A DNA stretch of 10,395 nucleotides. Source: Elusimicrobia bacterium CG08_land_8_20_14_0_20_59_10. Its GTDB lineage: Bacteria > Elusimicrobiota > Elusimicrobia > Elusimicrobiales > UBA9959. The DNA lies in NCBI GenBank assembly GCA_002779045.1, contig PEXO01000068.1, positions 1 through 10,395 of the forward strand, given 5' to 3'. Every line of letters begins with the position of its first letter. Position 1 is the first letter of the stretch. The notes under the pieces were generated by a model. It searched no databases. It saw nothing but the letters and a program-made list of their open reading frames with translations, and was not told the origin of the DNA. Below, piece after piece: positions 1-6,912 of this stretch. The position numbers were made by a program, and so were the translations under genes.

Positions 1-2706
1 CACCACGGCCAGGCGGAGCAGCTCATTGGCCTTCGCCAGCGCCTCCGCCGTGCGCTTTATCTCGCTGCTGTCCATAAAGGTCAGCACCACGCCTTCTATC
101 ACATTATCAAGCGTACGGTAGGGCTGGATGCGCAGCCTTAACCACCCGCCGTCTTTCGCCTGCACATCCGTCTCTTTGGGGACCAGGGTCTCCAGCACGG
201 CCCGCACATCCTCAAAAAAGGTATCGTAGTCCCTCAGGTTGGAAACGATGTGCGCCACCAGCCGCCCCACGTCGCCAAGTATCAGGTTGATCAGCTTGGC
301 GGCGGTGGGCGTGAAGCGCAGGATGCGCAGATGGTGGTCCAGGAAGATGGTGGCGACGCCGGTGCCGGCCATCAGGTTGTTCATGTCGTTATTAACGCGC
401 GACAGGTCCAGCACCTTGGTCTGCAGTTCCGTGTTGACCGTTGACAGCTCCTCGTTGACCGACTGCATCTCCTCCTTGGCGGTTTCCAGTTCCTCGTTAG
501 TGGACTGCAGCTCCTCGTTCACCGACTGCATCTCCTCGTTAGAGGATTTAAGTTCCTCGTTGGAGGCCTCCAGCTCCTCGTTGGCGGTCTGGAGATATTC
601 ATCTTTGGCGCGCAGTTCGGCCTTGAGCGCCTCAACCCGCGCGTCGGCGTCCGCGGACAGCCCGCCGCCGTTCGCCGCGGCAGGCTCGCCCGCCGGGGCA
701 GGCGGCGCTTCCTCCAGGATCACCAGGTAGAACGGCGGCTCCAGCGCCGCGGCGGGGCCCGCCGCCACCGGGCGGATGGTCAGATCGACCACGGTAAAAT
801 GGTTGTTGGTCTTAACGCGCAGGCCTGTCACCCGCACTATCTCTTTTGTCTGCGCGGCTTTATGCAGGGCCATGGCAAGCTCCGGCCGCAGCCCCTCGCG
901 CGCCATTTTCACAATATTGCTGACGCCGGCCTCGCCCGGAGCTGGTTCCAGGTACATTCCGGTACGCCCGTGCAGGTAGAGCACGTCGCCCTGGCCGTTC
1001 ACAAGCGCGGCCGCCGGGGCCACCTGGGATAACAGCGCGGTTTCGGTCAGTTCCTGCAGCGGCAGCTTAACGGGGAAAACGGCTTTTCCGGCGCCCCGCG
1101 GCAGCGCCGGACCCACCGCCGTCATGGGCGGCAAGAACCGGCCCATGGCCAGACGCCGCGCGCTGTTAATATCGTCTTTGCGCTGGTAAAGCTTCTGCTT
1201 GCGGTCCAGCACGGCGAACAGGTCGCCGAACTCGCCCACGGTCTCGGAAGTGCCCAGGAAGAGCGCGCCGTTCTGGTTCAGCGCGTAGTGAAACAGGGGA
1301 ATGAGCTTCGCCTGCAGCTTCGCGCCCATGTAGATCATGAGGTTGCGGCAGCTGATAAGGTCCAGCTTTGAGAACGGCGGGTCCTTTATCACGTCCTGCT
1401 CGGAGAAGATCAGCATGTCGCGGATGCTTTTATGGATGCGGTACGCGCTTCCGCCGGGCTCGGCCGTAAAGAAGCGCGCCAGCCGCTCCGGCGAGATATC
1501 CGCGGCAATGCTGGCCGGGTAGATGCCGGCCCGGGCCGCGGCGATGGCCTGCGGGTCGATATCGGTGGCGAACACCTGCGCCGTGCAGCCCGCTTTGATG
1601 GTTTCCATGCGCTCCACCAGCAGCATGGCTATGGAATACGCCTCTTCGCCGGTGGAGCAGCCCGGCACCCAGACCCGGATAGCGCTGCTGGCTGGTTTGC
1701 CGGAAGGCAGCAGGGGGATAACGGTCTCCTCCAGCGCTTTGAAAGCGTCGGCGTCGCGAAAGAAATTGGTCACGCCTATCAGCAGGTCCCGGAACAGCAA
1801 GTCCACCTCGGCCGGGGTATGCTGGAGAAACTTCACATATCCGTCCATGGTCTCAATCTGCTGGACGGCCATACGCCTTTCTATGCGCCGGTTAATGGTG
1901 CTGGGCTTGTAATAGGAAAAGTCATGCCCGGTCTGGGCGCGCAGCACGACGAAAAGCTTGTTCAGCGCGCTGTCGGAGGCCGCGTTTCCGGCCCCGGGCT
2001 GCGGCGGCCGGCCGAAAGCCCGGGCGACATAAGCTATTATCTGGGCAGCCATCTCTGTCGGCGGCAGCTCATAATCCGCCAGGCCCGTGCTCAGGGCGCT
2101 GCGCGGCATGCCGTCATACTCGGAACTGGCGGGAGTCTGCACCATTACCATCCCACCCTCGCCCTTTACGGCCCGCACGCCCAGCGTGCCGTCGCTGGCG
2201 GTACCGGAAAGCACCACGCAGATGGCCCGCTCACGCTGGTCCTGCGCCAGCGACCGGAAGAAAAAGTCTATAGGCAGGCGCTGCCCGCGCGGCGCAGCCG
2301 GCGGCATCAGCTGCAGTGCGCCGTTTAGAAGCGCCATGTCGCAGTTGGGCGGTATGATATAGGCGCAGTTGGGGCGCACCGTCATCCCGTCCGTCACCTC
2401 GAACACCTCCATGCGGGTATAGCGCCGCACCAGCTCGGTGAGGATGCTCTTGTGGTCCGGCGCCAGGTGCTGCACCAGCACGAAAGCCATGCCGGGGTCG
2501 GCCTCCGCCGGCATACCGGAGAAGAAAGCCTCAAAAGCCGCCAAGCCGCCCGCCGAAGCGCCTATGCCGACTATGGGAAAGCCGGCGGGGCCTTGTGCGC
2601 CCGCGCAAGGCAGCCCGGCGGGTTCTTTCCGGATCTTATGCGCCCGGTCCTTTTTTACCGCGGCGGCGCTTTCGGCTGTCTTTATTTTCGTTTTTTTCTT
2701 TATCAT
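1..2706 (-). CDS. CheB-CheR-PAS fusion signalling protein (3' end outside window)
   Basis: I translated this frame by hand. It is open for 902 codons from the ATG at 2706 to the window edge, so the C-terminus is missing. After a Lys-rich leader (1-42) comes a CheB-type methylesterase domain (about 43-230) with the expected catalytic triad: S51 in GIGASAGG, H80 in VQHLAPDH and D172 in SGTASDG. A CheR methyltransferase follows (about 247-510), with an arginine-rich RRIERRM stretch (273-279), the SAM-binding VPGCSTGEEAYSIA (347-360), ATDID (380-384) and SCRNLMIYM. Next come a PAS-like region (about 550-665), a long heptad coiled coil (about 699-775) and a further PAS domain (about 778-880). Family members commonly continue into more PAS domains and a histidine kinase, which may lie beyond the window. 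Unlike classical CheB it has no N-terminal receiver domain. No other chemotaxis gene is visible, so a role in signalling other than flagellar chemotaxis is plausible. An in-frame TAA just upstream fixes the start region. Confidence 0.93.
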   Translation of the reverse strand, partial: MIKKKTKIKTAESAAAVKKDRAHKIRKEPAGLPCAGAQGPAGFPIVGIGASAGGLAAFEAFFSGMPAEADPGMAFVLVQHLAPDHKSILTELVRRYTRMEVFEVTDGMTVRPNCAYIIPPNCDMALLNGALQLMPPAAPRGQRLPIDFFFRSLAQDQRERAICVVLSGTASDGTLGVRAVKGEGGMVMVQTPASSEYDGMPRSALSTGLADYELPPTEMAAQIIAYVARAFGRPPQPGAGNAASDSALNKLFVVLRAQTGHDFSYYKPSTINRRIERRMAVQQIETMDGYVKFLQHTPAEVDLLFRDLLIGVTNFFRDADAFKALEETVIPLLPSGKPASSAIRVWVPGCSTGEEAYSIAMLLVERMETIKAGCTAQVFATDIDPQAIAAARAGIYPASIAADISPERLARFFTAEPGGSAYRIHKSIRDMLIFSEQDVIKDPPFSKLDLISCRNLMIYMGAKLQAKLIPLFHYALNQNGALFLGTSETVGEFGDLFAVLDRKQKLYQRKDDINSARRLAMGRFLPPMTAVGPALPRGAGKAVFPVKLPLQELTETALLSQVAPAAALVNGQGDVLYLHGRTGMYLEPAPGEAGVSNIVKMAREGLRPELAMALHKAAQTKEIVRVTGLRVKTNNHFTVVDLTIRPVAAGPAAALEPPFYLVILEEAPPAPAGEPAAANGGGLSADADARVEALKAELRAKDEYLQTANEELEASNEELKSSNEEMQSVNEELQSTNEELETAKEEMQSVNEELSTVNTELQTKVLDLSRVNNDMNNLMAGTGVATIFLDHHLRILRFTPTAAKLINLILGDVGRLVAHIVSNLRDYDTFFEDVRAVLETLVPKETDVQAKDGGWLRLRIQPYRTLDNVIEGVVLTFMDSSEIKRTAEALAKANELLRLAVV
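412..597 (-). repeat. Heptad-coding tandem repeat (NEEL coiled coil)
   Basis: Inside the CheB-CheR fusion the protein repeats a seven-residue unit of the form NEELxxS/T, for example NEELEASNEELKSSNEEM and then NEELQSTNEEL (residues about 704-765). At DNA level this is a degenerate 21-bp tandem repeat, seen on the plus strand as recurring ctcctcgttxxxxgactgcat-like units. A long parallel coiled coil between CheR and PAS is typical of this fusion family and probably transmits signals between domains. Two units coding EEMQSVNEEL are nearly identical, so this stretch could recombine or expand. Confidence 0.85.
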
Positions 2707-2723
2707 AAGCTGTTAACTCAGGG

Positions 2724-2731
2724 TTCCTCCC
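2724..2731 (-). promoter_or_regulatory. Possible ribosome binding site, unusually distant
   Basis: GGGAGGAA is the only good Shine-Dalgarno match upstream of the CheB-CheR start. It sits 17 nt from the ATG at 2706, longer than the usual 5-10 nt. An in-frame TAA between them rules out an earlier start, and the next in-frame ATG downstream would cut into the CheB domain. Translation may therefore be weak, or this site may not be the one used. Confidence 0.4.
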
Positions 2732-2734
2732 GGC

Positions 2735-2772
2735 CGGCTCAGGCGGCGCATGCCTGCGCACGGGGGGAGCCG
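2735..2772 (-). other. Imperfect hairpin in the kinase to CheB-CheR gap
   Basis: The 131-bp gap between the kinase stop and the CheB-CheR start is GC-rich. It contains an outer 6-bp stem (CGGCTC at 2735-2740 with GAGCCG at 2767-2772) around an inner 5-bp stem (GCGCA 2746-2750 with TGCGC 2755-2759, 4-nt loop). No U-run follows on the minus strand, so it does not look like an intrinsic terminator. It could be an mRNA processing or stability element between the two long genes. I saw no small gene in the gap. Confidence 0.35.
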
Positions 2773-2837
2773 CTCCTTCGCCGGGAACGGCGGACGGCCC
2801 CGGGCGCTTGCGCGAAGCGGCCGCCGCTTTTTGCCGC

Positions 2838-4835
2838 TTATCTGCCGCCGCCCCCGCGGCGGCTCCTTTTCCCCCCGCCTTCGCGCTTGCGGGGGACGGC
2901 CAGCAGCTTCCTTACCGCCCCGCTGAATTCGTCCATGCCGAACGGCTTAGGGATGCAGGTCAAATTATTTTGTTCTATCCATTCCAGCAGCGCGGGGTTA
3001 AGCACATCGCCGGTAATAAGCAGGAAGCCGGGCGGGGAAGGCAGTTTCATGGCCGCCTCGTAGATATCCCGGCCTTTTAACGCCCCCATTTCCATATCAG
3101 ACACCACAAGGTCGTAATCCCCGGCGGCCAGCCTGGCCAGCCCTTCGCGGGGAGCCGCCGTTTCGGCGGCGTTGCCGTCGCCCTTTATCATCCGGTACAT
3201 CACCGGCAGCAGGTCTTCCTCGTCGTCTATTATCAGCACCTTCTTCCCGGTCACCCGCCCGGGGGCCGGCGCGCATTGCGGCGCGTAAGCCTCTTCCGCC
3301 GGCGGCAGCTCTATACCGAACGCCGTACCGGTCTCCGGCCCGGAAAAAAGAAGCGTTAAAGCGCCGCCGCATTCCTCTATTATCCTCCTGCTTATCACCA
3401 GCCCCAGCCCCGTGCCCTTGCCTTCCGGTTTAGTGGTGAAGAAGGGCTGGAACAGGCTGTCTTGATGACGTCGGTCGATGCCGCAGCCGTTATCCCTGAG
3501 CGTTGCCCGCACTTTCCCGTCCGCAAAGGAGGAGGTTATGGTTATTTCCCCGCTCCCCGTTCTTGCGGCTACGGCGTCGCAGGCGTTGGAAAGACAGTTA
3601 ACGAAGACCTGCCCCAGCTGCTGCGGATCGATAAAGACCGGCGGCAGCGCCGCGGCCAGCTCCTTCACCAGCGCTATATTCTCGGTCTTCTCTATCTTGT
3701 AGCGCATCAGGTCCAGGGTATCCTCTATCACGTCGTTTATGCGGCAGGCGGTCTTATGGGCCTGGGGCTGGCGCACGAAATTCAGCAGGGTGCTCACTAT
3801 CCCGCGGCAGCGCCTGGCGTTCGTCATTATGTAGGCGAGGTCCGCTTTCAGGGACTCGGGCGGCTTTTCGGACCGGGCCAGCAGTTCCGCGTACCCCACC
3901 ACCGCGGCCAGCGGGTTATTGAGCTCATGCGCTATCCCCGAAATGAGCTGCCCCACCGCGGAAAGTTTTTCGCTCCTGATAAGCTGGGCCTGCAGCCTGG
4001 TCTGCGCCGTCATGTCGCGCACCACCACGCTCCACTCCCGGCCCTGCACCTCCCGCTCGATAGGGGTGCAGGTCACGCTGAGATTGGTTTCCGCTCCGGT
4101 CCCGGCCTGCCGGCCTCTTACGGCGAAATCCCTTACGAAACCGGCGCGGTCCAGTTCCGCGCGCAGCAGCCGGGCCTCTTCCGGCGGGAAAAGCGGCAAA
4201 AGCGGGTTCCCGAGCATGTCCCCCGCTTTTACCCCGAACAGCCGCTCCGCGCTCTTGTTCCAGATGGTCACGCGGAAGTCCTCGTTGAGGCCGGCGATGG
4301 CGTCGGCCGTGCCGTTGATGGTGGTGCGGTAGCGGGCCTGCGATTCCAGGATATTCTCTATCAGTTCCGCGTTCTGCAGGGCCAGGCCGGTGGTATTGCA
4401 GAAGATGGAAAGGTTCTCCATATGCTCGGCCGTGATGGGCTTGCCCGAGCGCCGGTTGTCCACCGCCACTATGCCGTAAACCTTTTCGCTGCCGAGTATC
4501 GGCACCAGGCAGAAGGCCTTGCTGCCGGTTTCCCTGAGGAATTCCGGATTGTATTCCGGCTCCGTTCCCGGGGCGGTCACATTTACCGGCCGCGCGGTGC
4601 GGGCCACCTGCGCCAGGATATCCCCGGAATCCAGCGGGATCACCCTTTTACGGAAATTAACCTCGGTCAGCCCGGAGCCGGACATCCCGAAAGCGCATTT
4701 CCCGGTAAGGGTCTTGGCCACGGGGTCTATCCAGTAGAGCAGGCCCCTTTCAAAACCCAGGCCGGTCACGGAAGCTTCCAGGCAGATGCGGCAGATCTCC
4801 TCCACGTTGAGCTTCTTGAGGATGGTCCCGCCCAT
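2838..4835 (-). CDS. Hybrid histidine kinase, GAF-PAS-HisKA-HATPase-receiver (3' part of a split gene)
   Basis: This is the cytoplasmic half of a hybrid sensor kinase, 665 codons from ATG 4835. Domains in order: GAF (about 10-160), PAS (about 165-280), HisKA with the phosphorylatable H303 in GIAHELNNPLA, HATPase with N-box N417 (NCLSNACDAV), G1 box DNGCGID (448-454), FFTTK (465-469) and G2 box GKGTGLGL (472-479). A receiver domain follows (about 531-645) with acidic D537/D538, phosphoacceptor D580, T608 and K630. All catalytic residues are present, so the module should be able to autophosphorylate and pass phosphate to its own receiver. It ends in a short Gly/Arg/Lys-rich tail. The frame stays open for 17 codons upstream of ATG 4835 (ESDELRDRIRELCSLQK), which continue the HAMP helix of the upstream frame. 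There is no Shine-Dalgarno before 4835, so this Met is probably internal to a longer original gene. Confidence 0.9.
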   Translation of the reverse strand: MGGTILKKLNVEEICRICLEASVTGLGFERGLLYWIDPVAKTLTGKCAFGMSGSGLTEVNFRKRVIPLDSGDILAQVARTARPVNVTAPGTEPEYNPEFLRETGSKAFCLVPILGSEKVYGIVAVDNRRSGKPITAEHMENLSIFCNTTGLALQNAELIENILESQARYRTTINGTADAIAGLNEDFRVTIWNKSAERLFGVKAGDMLGNPLLPLFPPEEARLLRAELDRAGFVRDFAVRGRQAGTGAETNLSVTCTPIEREVQGREWSVVVRDMTAQTRLQAQLIRSEKLSAVGQLISGIAHELNNPLAAVVGYAELLARSEKPPESLKADLAYIMTNARRCRGIVSTLLNFVRQPQAHKTACRINDVIEDTLDLMRYKIEKTENIALVKELAAALPPVFIDPQQLGQVFVNCLSNACDAVAARTGSGEITITSSFADGKVRATLRDNGCGIDRRHQDSLFQPFFTTKPEGKGTGLGLVISRRIIEECGGALTLLFSGPETGTAFGIELPPAEEAYAPQCAPAPGRVTGKKVLIIDDEEDLLPVMYRMIKGDGNAAETAAPREGLARLAAGDYDLVVSDMEMGALKGRDIYEAAMKLPSPPGFLLITGDVLNPALLEWIEQNNLTCIPKPFGMDEFSGAVRKLLAVPRKREGGGKRSRRGGGGR

Positions 4836-5887
4836 CTTCTGCAGGGAGCAGAGCTCCCGTATGCGGTCCCGCAGTTCGTCGGACTCTTGATGGACACCGC
4901 CATTTCGTTGAACGCTTTGGCCAGCGCCGCGAACTCGATGGAATTCCCGGCCTCGACTTTATAATCCAGTTCGCCCTTCGAGAACCGGCCGGCGGCGTTT
5001 ATCAGCGCATTGATGGGAGCGAGCGAAGATCTTATCCGCCTGTAGATGAACAGGCCGGCGCTGAACCCGAAAAAGACCACGAAACCGAAAGTAGCGGCCC
5101 TTATCTGCGCAAGCGGCTTAAGGAAATCCGACGCTTCCGCCACTACGGACACGGAAAGACCGGTGCCGGGGATGTCCCGGCCGGCTTCCAGCGCGGAAAC
5201 GCCGGCCGGCCGCCGGGCCCCGAGCACCACCTTGCCGTTCTCGTCGGACACGAAAGAAAAGCCGCCCCCGCCCACTTTCAGCCTGTCGAGCTTTTCAGCC
5301 AGGGAGGTCAGGTCGGTCTGCAGGTAAACGACCCCCCGGAATTCCCCCGCCGGGCTATGGACCGGCCTGGCGTAGACCATGAACGGCGGGCCGCCGGCGG
5401 CCGGGACCACCCCGGAAACATAGCGGCCCGCGGGCCCGGCCGCGCCGGCCTGCGCGAAGAAAGGCGGCAGGGCGGCGCCGCGCGGCGCGCCGCCCTCTTT
5501 CTCCACGCGGCACAGCTCCGTCCCGTCCCGGTCCAGCAGCCCGGCGGCCAGATGCCCGCCGGTGCGGACCAGGAAGACGGAGGAGAACTTCTTAAACCCG
5601 GCCAGGTAAGCGCCGGCCTCCTCCCCAAGCCCGAAATCGCGGTTATTGAAGTAATCCTGAATCAGCGGCACCTCGGCAAAGGAGTCCAGGTCGGCCGTCC
5701 GCCGGCCGAAGAAGGCGGTGACCTGCGCCACCATCTCCCGGGCGGTCAGGTTTATTTCCCTGTTCACCCCCTTCAGGATCTCGCGCTTAGCTACGGAATG
5801 GGCGAAATAGCCGGAAAGCAGTATCCCCAGCACCGAGGCCGTTATCACCGGGAGAATGAGCTTCCAGGTAAGGGAATGTCTGCGCAT
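4766..5887 (-). CDS. Membrane sensor domain with HAMP (5' part of the split hybrid kinase)
   Basis: This is the N-terminal half of the hybrid kinase. It has a transmembrane helix at about 9-29 (LILPVITASVLGILLSGYF), an extracytoplasmic region of about 230 residues resembling a double-Cache sensor in size and layout, a second transmembrane helix at about 265-282, and a HAMP domain at about 283-334 (RRIRSSLAPINALINAAGRFSKGELDYKV). Real homology ends at K334. The last 39 residues before the stop at 4766 are out-of-frame read-through rich in Ser, Arg and Trp. As the sequence stands, the product would be a membrane sensor without a kinase. The ATG at 5887 lies only 9 bp after the response regulator stop and has no strong ribosome binding site, suggesting translational coupling. 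The Cache assignment rests on topology and general pattern, and the ligand is unknown. Confidence 0.85.
   Translation of the reverse strand: MRRHSLTWKLILPVITASVLGILLSGYFAHSVAKREILKGVNREINLTAREMVAQVTAFFGRRTADLDSFAEVPLIQDYFNNRDFGLGEEAGAYLAGFKKFSSVFLVRTGGHLAAGLLDRDGTELCRVEKEGGAPRGAALPPFFAQAGAAGPAGRYVSGVVPAAGGPPFMVYARPVHSPAGEFRGVVYLQTDLTSLAEKLDRLKVGGGGFSFVSDENGKVVLGARRPAGVSALEAGRDIPGTGLSVSVVAEASDFLKPLAQIRAATFGFVVFFGFSAGLFIYRRIRSSLAPINALINAAGRFSKGELDYKVEAGNSIEFAALAKAFNEMAVSIKSPTNCGTAYGSSAPCRRWAGPSSRSSTWRRSAASAWKLP
4884..4888 (-). other. Frameshift junction (apparent 1-base deletion) in the hybrid kinase
   Basis: On the minus strand the upstream frame reads GTG TCC ATC AAG AGT (VSIKS) and then becomes unrelated low-complexity protein. 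The downstream frame picks up at G4886 as GAG TCC GAC GAA CTG (ESDEL). Adding one G, so that the site reads ATC AAG GAG TCC, joins the HAMP domain to the GAF domain in one frame and gives 334 + 17 + 665 = 1016 residues. The site is not a long homopolymer and does not match a canonical slippery heptamer, so a real indel or a sequence error is more likely than programmed frameshifting. Confidence 0.85.
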
Positions 5888-5896
5888 AGGCCGGAA

Positions 5897-6472
5897 TTAT
5901 TCTTTCAGCGCCTGGACGGCCCGCGCCACCAGTTTGACCGCCGAGAAGGGTTTATGGAAAATGCCGTCCACGGTGTCCAGGAAATAAGCGCGCTGATGCT
6001 CGGTGAGCTTTTTGCCGGTTATCACCAGCACTTTTATGTATTTCGACTGCTCCCCGGCCTTCAGCGTTTTGCAGACGGCCAGGCCGTCCATATTGGGCAT
6101 GACGACATCCAGTATTATCACGTCCGGGGGCTCGCGGCCCACCAGCATCAGCGCGTCCATGCCGTTGCGGGTGGTCCGGACCCTGAACTCCGGGGCATGC
6201 TCCTTGAAAGCCCGGGCAAGCATTGCGAGGAGCTCCGCGTCGTCGTCCACGATGAGGACGCCGGGCTTCTTCTCCGTTTCCTGGAGCTCCGGCGGGATGC
6301 GCATGTTGAACTTTTTGAGGAAAGCTATGAAATCGTTATGGTACACCCGCCGGTGGCCGCCCGGCGTGGCATGCGCCGGCAGCTGCTTGCGCTCTATCCA
6401 GTTTATCACCGTGGTATGCGCCACATTGCAGATCCTGCCCATTTCCAGCGTGGAGAATTCTTTTTCCCGCAT
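5897..6472 (-). CDS. Response regulator with N-terminal MerR/excisionase-like HTH and C-terminal receiver
   Basis: This is a 191-residue predicted DNA-binding response regulator in the cytoplasm. Residues about 5-54 form a MerR/HTH_17-type winged helix: STLEMGRICNVAHTTVINWI is the helix-turn-helix, and TPGGHRRVYHNDFIAFL carries the wing and following helix. A short linker (55-70) leads to a receiver domain with acidic D76/D77, phosphoacceptor D122 (IILDVVMP), T152 and K174 (FHKPF), all intact. The domain order is the reverse of the common OmpR and NarL families. It lies between the cupin (2 bp) and the sensor kinase (9 bp), so it is very probably the cognate partner of that kinase. AGGAG at 6479-6483, 6 nt from the ATG, is a strong ribosome binding site inside the end of the cupin gene. 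No HPt domain is visible, so transfer would be direct from the kinase or through an HPt encoded elsewhere. Confidence 0.92.
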   Translation of the reverse strand: MREKEFSTLEMGRICNVAHTTVINWIERKQLPAHATPGGHRRVYHNDFIAFLKKFNMRIPPELQETEKKPGVLIVDDDAELLAMLARAFKEHAPEFRVRTTRNGMDALMLVGREPPDVIILDVVMPNMDGLAVCKTLKAGEQSKYIKVLVITGKKLTEHQRAYFLDTVDGIFHKPFSAVKLVARAVQALKE

Positions 6473-6474
6473 AT

Positions 6475-6912
6475 TCAGCTCCTTTTCCTGATATTCCCGG
6501 GCTTACCTGCCGGGGGGGTCAAGGGAACGCGGTGCAGCGGGCCCGGCCCGGCAGCCAGCACGGCATCGGGCTTATCCAGGCCCATGGGCGGACAGAACAT
6601 GGAAAGCGCGGTCATTGCTTTTTTTCCGGTAACGAAACGATGCCTGGCGCCCGGAGGTATGACAAGATAATCCCCGGGCTTAACACGGAAGACCTCTCCG
6701 TCCAGACACGCTTTAGCCGTCCCGCCCAGGATATAGACGAATTCCGTGGTTTCTTTGTGTATCACCCAGGCGATATCCCCGCCGTTCCTGTATATCTTCT
6801 CATAATAAACGGAAACAGGCCAGTCTTCCGGAGTTCTCAACAGTTTCACCCCGAATTGTCCGAATGTTTCAGCTTTGAGCGAACAAACCGAATCAACGCG
6901 AAATTTTTTCAT
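6475..6912 (-). CDS. Small single-domain cupin protein
   Basis: This 145-residue protein has a cupin_2 type beta-barrel (about 30-110). Cupin motif 1 is seen as H52-K-E-T-T-E57-FVYILGG, and motif 2 as PGDYLVIPPGARHRF with H91. H52, E57 and H91 could bind a metal. The second His of the classical HxH pair is replaced (HKE), so the metal site may be altered and this may be a ligand-binding rather than catalytic cupin. The start overlaps the stop of the binding protein gene by 4 bp (ATGA) with GAGGGGG just upstream, indicating translational coupling. The C-terminal 35 residues are Pro/Gly-rich and encoded partly by a G7 run on the plus strand (6512-6518), where indels are likely. Function is unknown. 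Possibilities include sugar or acid isomerisation, dioxygenation, or small-molecule sensing linked to the regulator 2 bp downstream. Confidence 0.85.
   Translation of the reverse strand: MKKFRVDSVCSLKAETFGQFGVKLLRTPEDWPVSVYYEKIYRNGGDIAWVIHKETTEFVYILGGTAKACLDGEVFRVKPGDYLVIPPGARHRFVTGKKAMTALSMFCPPMGLDKPDAVLAAGPGPLHRVPLTPPAGKPGNIRKRS

Noticed and set aside
412..597. CRISPR-like or non-coding tandem repeat
   Set aside because: The 21-bp periodicity is explained by the seven-residue coiled-coil unit in frame with the CheB-CheR fusion, and there are no unique spacers.
1432..2328. 298-codon plus-strand open frame
   Set aside because: It is antisense to the CheB and CheR domains, whose catalytic motifs prove the minus strand is coding. 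The composition is typical of a shadow frame.
2801..2837. Hairpin plus T-run near 2806-2832 as a terminator for the kinase gene
   Set aside because: The T-run is on the plus strand, whereas the kinase is transcribed on the minus strand, so the orientation is wrong and the stem is only about 5 bp.
4884..4888. Programmed ribosomal frameshift in the kinase
   Set aside because: The ATC AAG AGT site is not a slippery heptamer and re-pairing of the Lys tRNA one base back would be poor. An indel or sequence error fits better.
3462..4964. 500-codon plus-strand open frame antisense to the kinase
   Set aside because: It lies opposite a frame with complete kinase and receiver motifs. Its protein is rich in His, Gln, Gly and Arg with no recognisable domain, as expected for a shadow frame in GC-rich coding DNA.
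5357..6670. 437-codon plus-strand open frame
   Set aside because: It runs antisense across three genes (sensor, regulator, cupin) with clear homology on the other strand, and shows no domain of its own.
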